64,000 nucleotides of DNA, from positions 87,296-151,295 of the forward strand of contig CAWHEG010000029.1 of assembly GCA_963828405.1 (NCBI GenBank). The letters are read 5' to 3'. This DNA comes from JANMJD01 sp963828405. GTDB taxonomy: Bacteria; Actinomycetota; Acidimicrobiia; Acidimicrobiales; Ilumatobacteraceae. Positions 62,148-64,000 of the stretch are shown here, piece after piece (position 1 is the first letter of the stretch; each line of letters opens with the position of its first letter). Position numbers and translations under genes: made by a program. The notes under the pieces are model-generated. The model saw only the letters and a list, made by a program, of their open reading frames with translations, was not told the origin of the DNA and made no database searches.

Positions 62148-63395
62148 GTTGATCGGGTACACGTTCACGGTGGTCAACACCGGGAATGTGACGGTCACCG
62201 GGATCGTGGTGTCGGACACGGTCGCCGATCCGGGCACGATCATCTGTGACACGACGACGATCGCTCCGGGAGCGAGCGTGTCATGCACCGGGGTGCATAC
62301 CGTCACCCAAACCGATGTGGATGCGGGTCGGGTGGTGAACACGGCGTCGGTGTCAGGGATCGACCCGAACGCAGGTTTGGTGACGGCAACATCGAACGAG
62401 GTGTCTGTGGTGGCGGTGCAGTCGGGCGGGTTGGTGACGGTGTTGTCGTCGTCGACGGTGTCGTTCGACGCGCCGGGTGTGGTGATCGTGTATCGGGTGA
62501 CGGTGACGAACTCGGGGAACGTGACGGTTGATGGTGTGTCGGTGTCGGGGTTGGATGCTGATCCGGGCACGATTGTGTGTGATGCCACGGTGTTGGCGCC
62601 GGGGGCGACGATGGTGTGTACGGCGTCGCGGACGGTGGTGCAGGGCGATGTGGATGCTGGTGAGGTGGTGAACGTCGCGTCGGGTTCGGGGCTCGACCCG
62701 AATGGTGTGGTGGTGGTCGATGTGTCGAACGAGGTGACGGTGCCGGCGGTGCAGTTGGTGTCGTTGGTGACGGTGAAGTCGTCGTTGACGGCGAGTTACG
62801 CGGCGGTTGGTGATCTGGTTGTCTATCGGGTGACGGTGGCGAACACTGGGAATGTGACGGTCAGCGGGGTGTCGGTGGCCGATCCGATTGCTGATCCGGG
62901 TTCGATCGTGTGTGACATGTCGGTGTTGGCGCCGGGGGCGACGGCGTCGTGCACGGCGGCGCGGACGGTGGTGCAGGGCGATGTGGATGCCGGGGAGATC
63001 GTCAATGTGGCCACGGGTTCGGGGATCGCGGCGGGATCGGTGCCGGTGGAGGCGGTGTCGAACGAGGTGCGTGTCGCCGCGGTGAAACTGTCGGGGATCG
63101 AAGTGTTGAAATCGGCGGTGACGACCAGTTTCGATCAGCTCGGTGATCGGGTGTCGTACACGATCACGGTCCGTAACGCCGGGAACGTGACCGTCACCGG
63201 GGTGGCCGTGACCGATACGAACACCGATCCGGGCACGATCGTGTGTGACACCACAATTTTGGTTCCCGGCCAGATCGCCACGTGTACCGCTACCCGCACG
63301 GTGGTGCAAACCGATTTGGATGCCGGGTTGATCGTCAATACCGCTTCGGTCACCGGGTTCGAACCGGGCGGGGTGCCGGTCACCGATCTTTCGAA
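61397..63395 (+). repeat. 1999-bp higher-order repeat, copy 3, with one inserted base
   Basis: Same as the other copies except for an extra A near 61944 (GAGTAGTGTC for GAGTGTGTC), which breaks the reading frame, plus GATGTG for GATCTG near 62720 and GATACG for GATATG near 63215. Confidence 0.95.
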
Positions 63396-64000
63396 TGAGG
63401 TGTTGGTGCCGGCGGTGTTGGTCCGCACGATCGAAACGGTGAAGACCGCGTCGACGGTGTCGTATTCGACGCCGGGTGAGGTGCTCGGGTATGTGATCAC
63501 GGTGCGTAACACGGGGAACGTGACGATGTCGGGGGTCACGGTGGGTGATGCGAATGCTGATCCGGGCACGGTCGTGTGTGCTACGACGACGGTTGTTCCG
63601 GGTGGGGTGGTGTCGTGCACGGCGGCGCATACCGTCACTCAGGGCGATGTGGATGCGGGTGAGGTCGTCAATGTGGCGGTGGGTGAGGCGGTCCCGGCGG
63701 TTGGTCCGCCGGTGACGGACCCGTCGGATCAGGTGATTGTTGGTGGGGTGCGTTCGGCGGGGTTGGGTGTGCTCAACATGTCGACGACGGTGTCGTATAC
63801 GTCTCCGGGCGAGTTGATCGGGTACACGTTCACGGTGGTCAACACCGGGAATGTGACGGTTACCGGGGTCGTGGTGTCGGATGCGAATGCTGATCCGGGC
63901 ACGATCATTTGTGACACGACGACGGTCGTTCCGGGAGCGAGTGTGTCGTGCACGGCGGTCCATACCGTCACCCAAACCGATGTGGATGCGGGTCGGGTGG
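61945..64000 (+). CDS. Giant secreted repeat surface protein, continuing part (frame +2), partial at window end
   Basis: After the inserted A near 61944 the same repeat protein continues in the third frame with no stop to the window end. It covers the remainder of array copy 3 and about 200 residues of copy 4. If both breaks are consensus errors, the gene spans 43175 to beyond 64000 and encodes more than 6900 aa. The C-terminus, and so any sortase motif or membrane anchor, lies outside the window. There is no start codon for this segment; it is listed to mark the coding frame. Confidence 0.75.
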   Translation, partial: MSCTAVHTVTQTDVDAGRVVNTVNVSGIDPAGAVVTAVSNEVIVAGTQTALLSIVLGSSTTSYTTPGELIGYTFTVVNTGNVTVTGIVVSDTVADPGTIICDTTTIAPGASVSCTGVHTVTQTDVDAGRVVNTASVSGIDPNAGLVTATSNEVSVVAVQSGGLVTVLSSSTVSFDAPGVVIVYRVTVTNSGNVTVDGVSVSGLDADPGTIVCDATVLAPGATMVCTASRTVVQGDVDAGEVVNVASGSGLDPNGVVVVDVSNEVTVPAVQLVSLVTVKSSLTASYAAVGDLVVYRVTVANTGNVTVSGVSVADPIADPGSIVCDMSVLAPGATASCTAARTVVQGDVDAGEIVNVATGSGIAAGSVPVEAVSNEVRVAAVKLSGIEVLKSAVTTSFDQLGDRVSYTITVRNAGNVTVTGVAVTDTNTDPGTIVCDTTILVPGQIATCTATRTVVQTDLDAGLIVNTASVTGFEPGGVPVTDLSNEVLVPAVLVRTIETVKTASTVSYSTPGEVLGYVITVRNTGNVTMSGVTVGDANADPGTVVCATTTVVPGGVVSCTAAHTVTQGDVDAGEVVNVAVGEAVPAVGPPVTDPSDQVIVGGVRSAGLGVLNMSTTVSYTSPGELIGYTFTVVNTGNVTVTGVVVSDANADPGTIICDTTTVVPGASVSCTAVHTVTQTDVDAGRV
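63396..64000 (+). repeat. 1998-bp higher-order repeat, copy 4 (partial)
   Basis: The first ~605 bases of another copy, cut by the window edge. The number of copies beyond is unknown. Confidence 0.93.

Noticed and set aside
57401..64000. Array considered as CRISPR or satellite DNA
   Set aside because: The unit is coding throughout, keeps frame as six 111-aa repeats, and has no short palindromic repeat with unique spacers.

Overview
The window is a GC-rich bacterial chromosome segment with about 30 genes packed on both strands. High GC, DUF222/HNH and TIGR03083-type proteins, a coproheme decarboxylase, a long Lhr helicase, an ECF sigma factor fused to an extracellular part, and secreted proteins with DTR/VVGWY modules all point to Actinomycetota, most likely an Acidimicrobiia-like lineage. 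That taxonomic placement is inference. I see no tRNA, rRNA, CRISPR array, insertion sequence or prophage, and no gene-free stretch longer than 300 bases.

Layout. 1-3296: thiamine locus on the minus strand (substrate-binding lipoprotein, thiamine pyrophosphokinase, TPP riboswitch) preceded by an MFS exporter and a methyltransferase. 3430-10637: LysE exporter, DUF222/HNH protein, three TIGR03083-family proteins, a CDF transporter, an NfuA-like Fe-S protein and kynureninase. 10665-16398: secreted module protein, inositol-phosphatase-like gene, dxs and an HTH-like protein. 16541-22391: FHA/FtsK-SpoIIIE (EccC-like) ATPase, membrane protein, fdhD. 22470-26247: lipoprotein, divergent FtsH-like protease and coproheme decarboxylase. 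26292-31937: ABC-type binding lipoprotein, AlaX-like editing protein, a hypothetical, and a transmembrane ECF sigma factor. 32041-38425: Nudix, azlCD, small lipoprotein, DtxR-type regulator, SF2 helicase, ABC-F ATPase. 38543-43045: Lhr helicase. 43175-64000: one giant secreted repeat protein running off the window end.

The two most notable objects are a one-polypeptide transmembrane sigma factor (sigma2/sigma4, zinc-finger anti-sigma, membrane segment, Thr/Pro stalk, DUF11-like ectodomain) and the giant surface protein. The latter has a GEVED domain, prealbumin-like domains, 32 diverged ~110-aa repeats, then a near-perfect 1998-bp (666-aa, six-repeat) tandem array. Both carry DUF11-like extracellular folds; a functional link is only a hypothesis.

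Many starts have a TANNNT-type -10 element ending 6-8 nt before the start codon and no Shine-Dalgarno sequence, the layout expected of leaderless mRNAs. Several otherwise intact genes (CDF transporter, inositol-phosphatase-like, azlC, small lipoprotein, giant protein) are broken by 1-2 nt indels, often in short runs or repeats. This looks more like assembly or consensus error than gene decay, so these genes are annotated at their restored extents.
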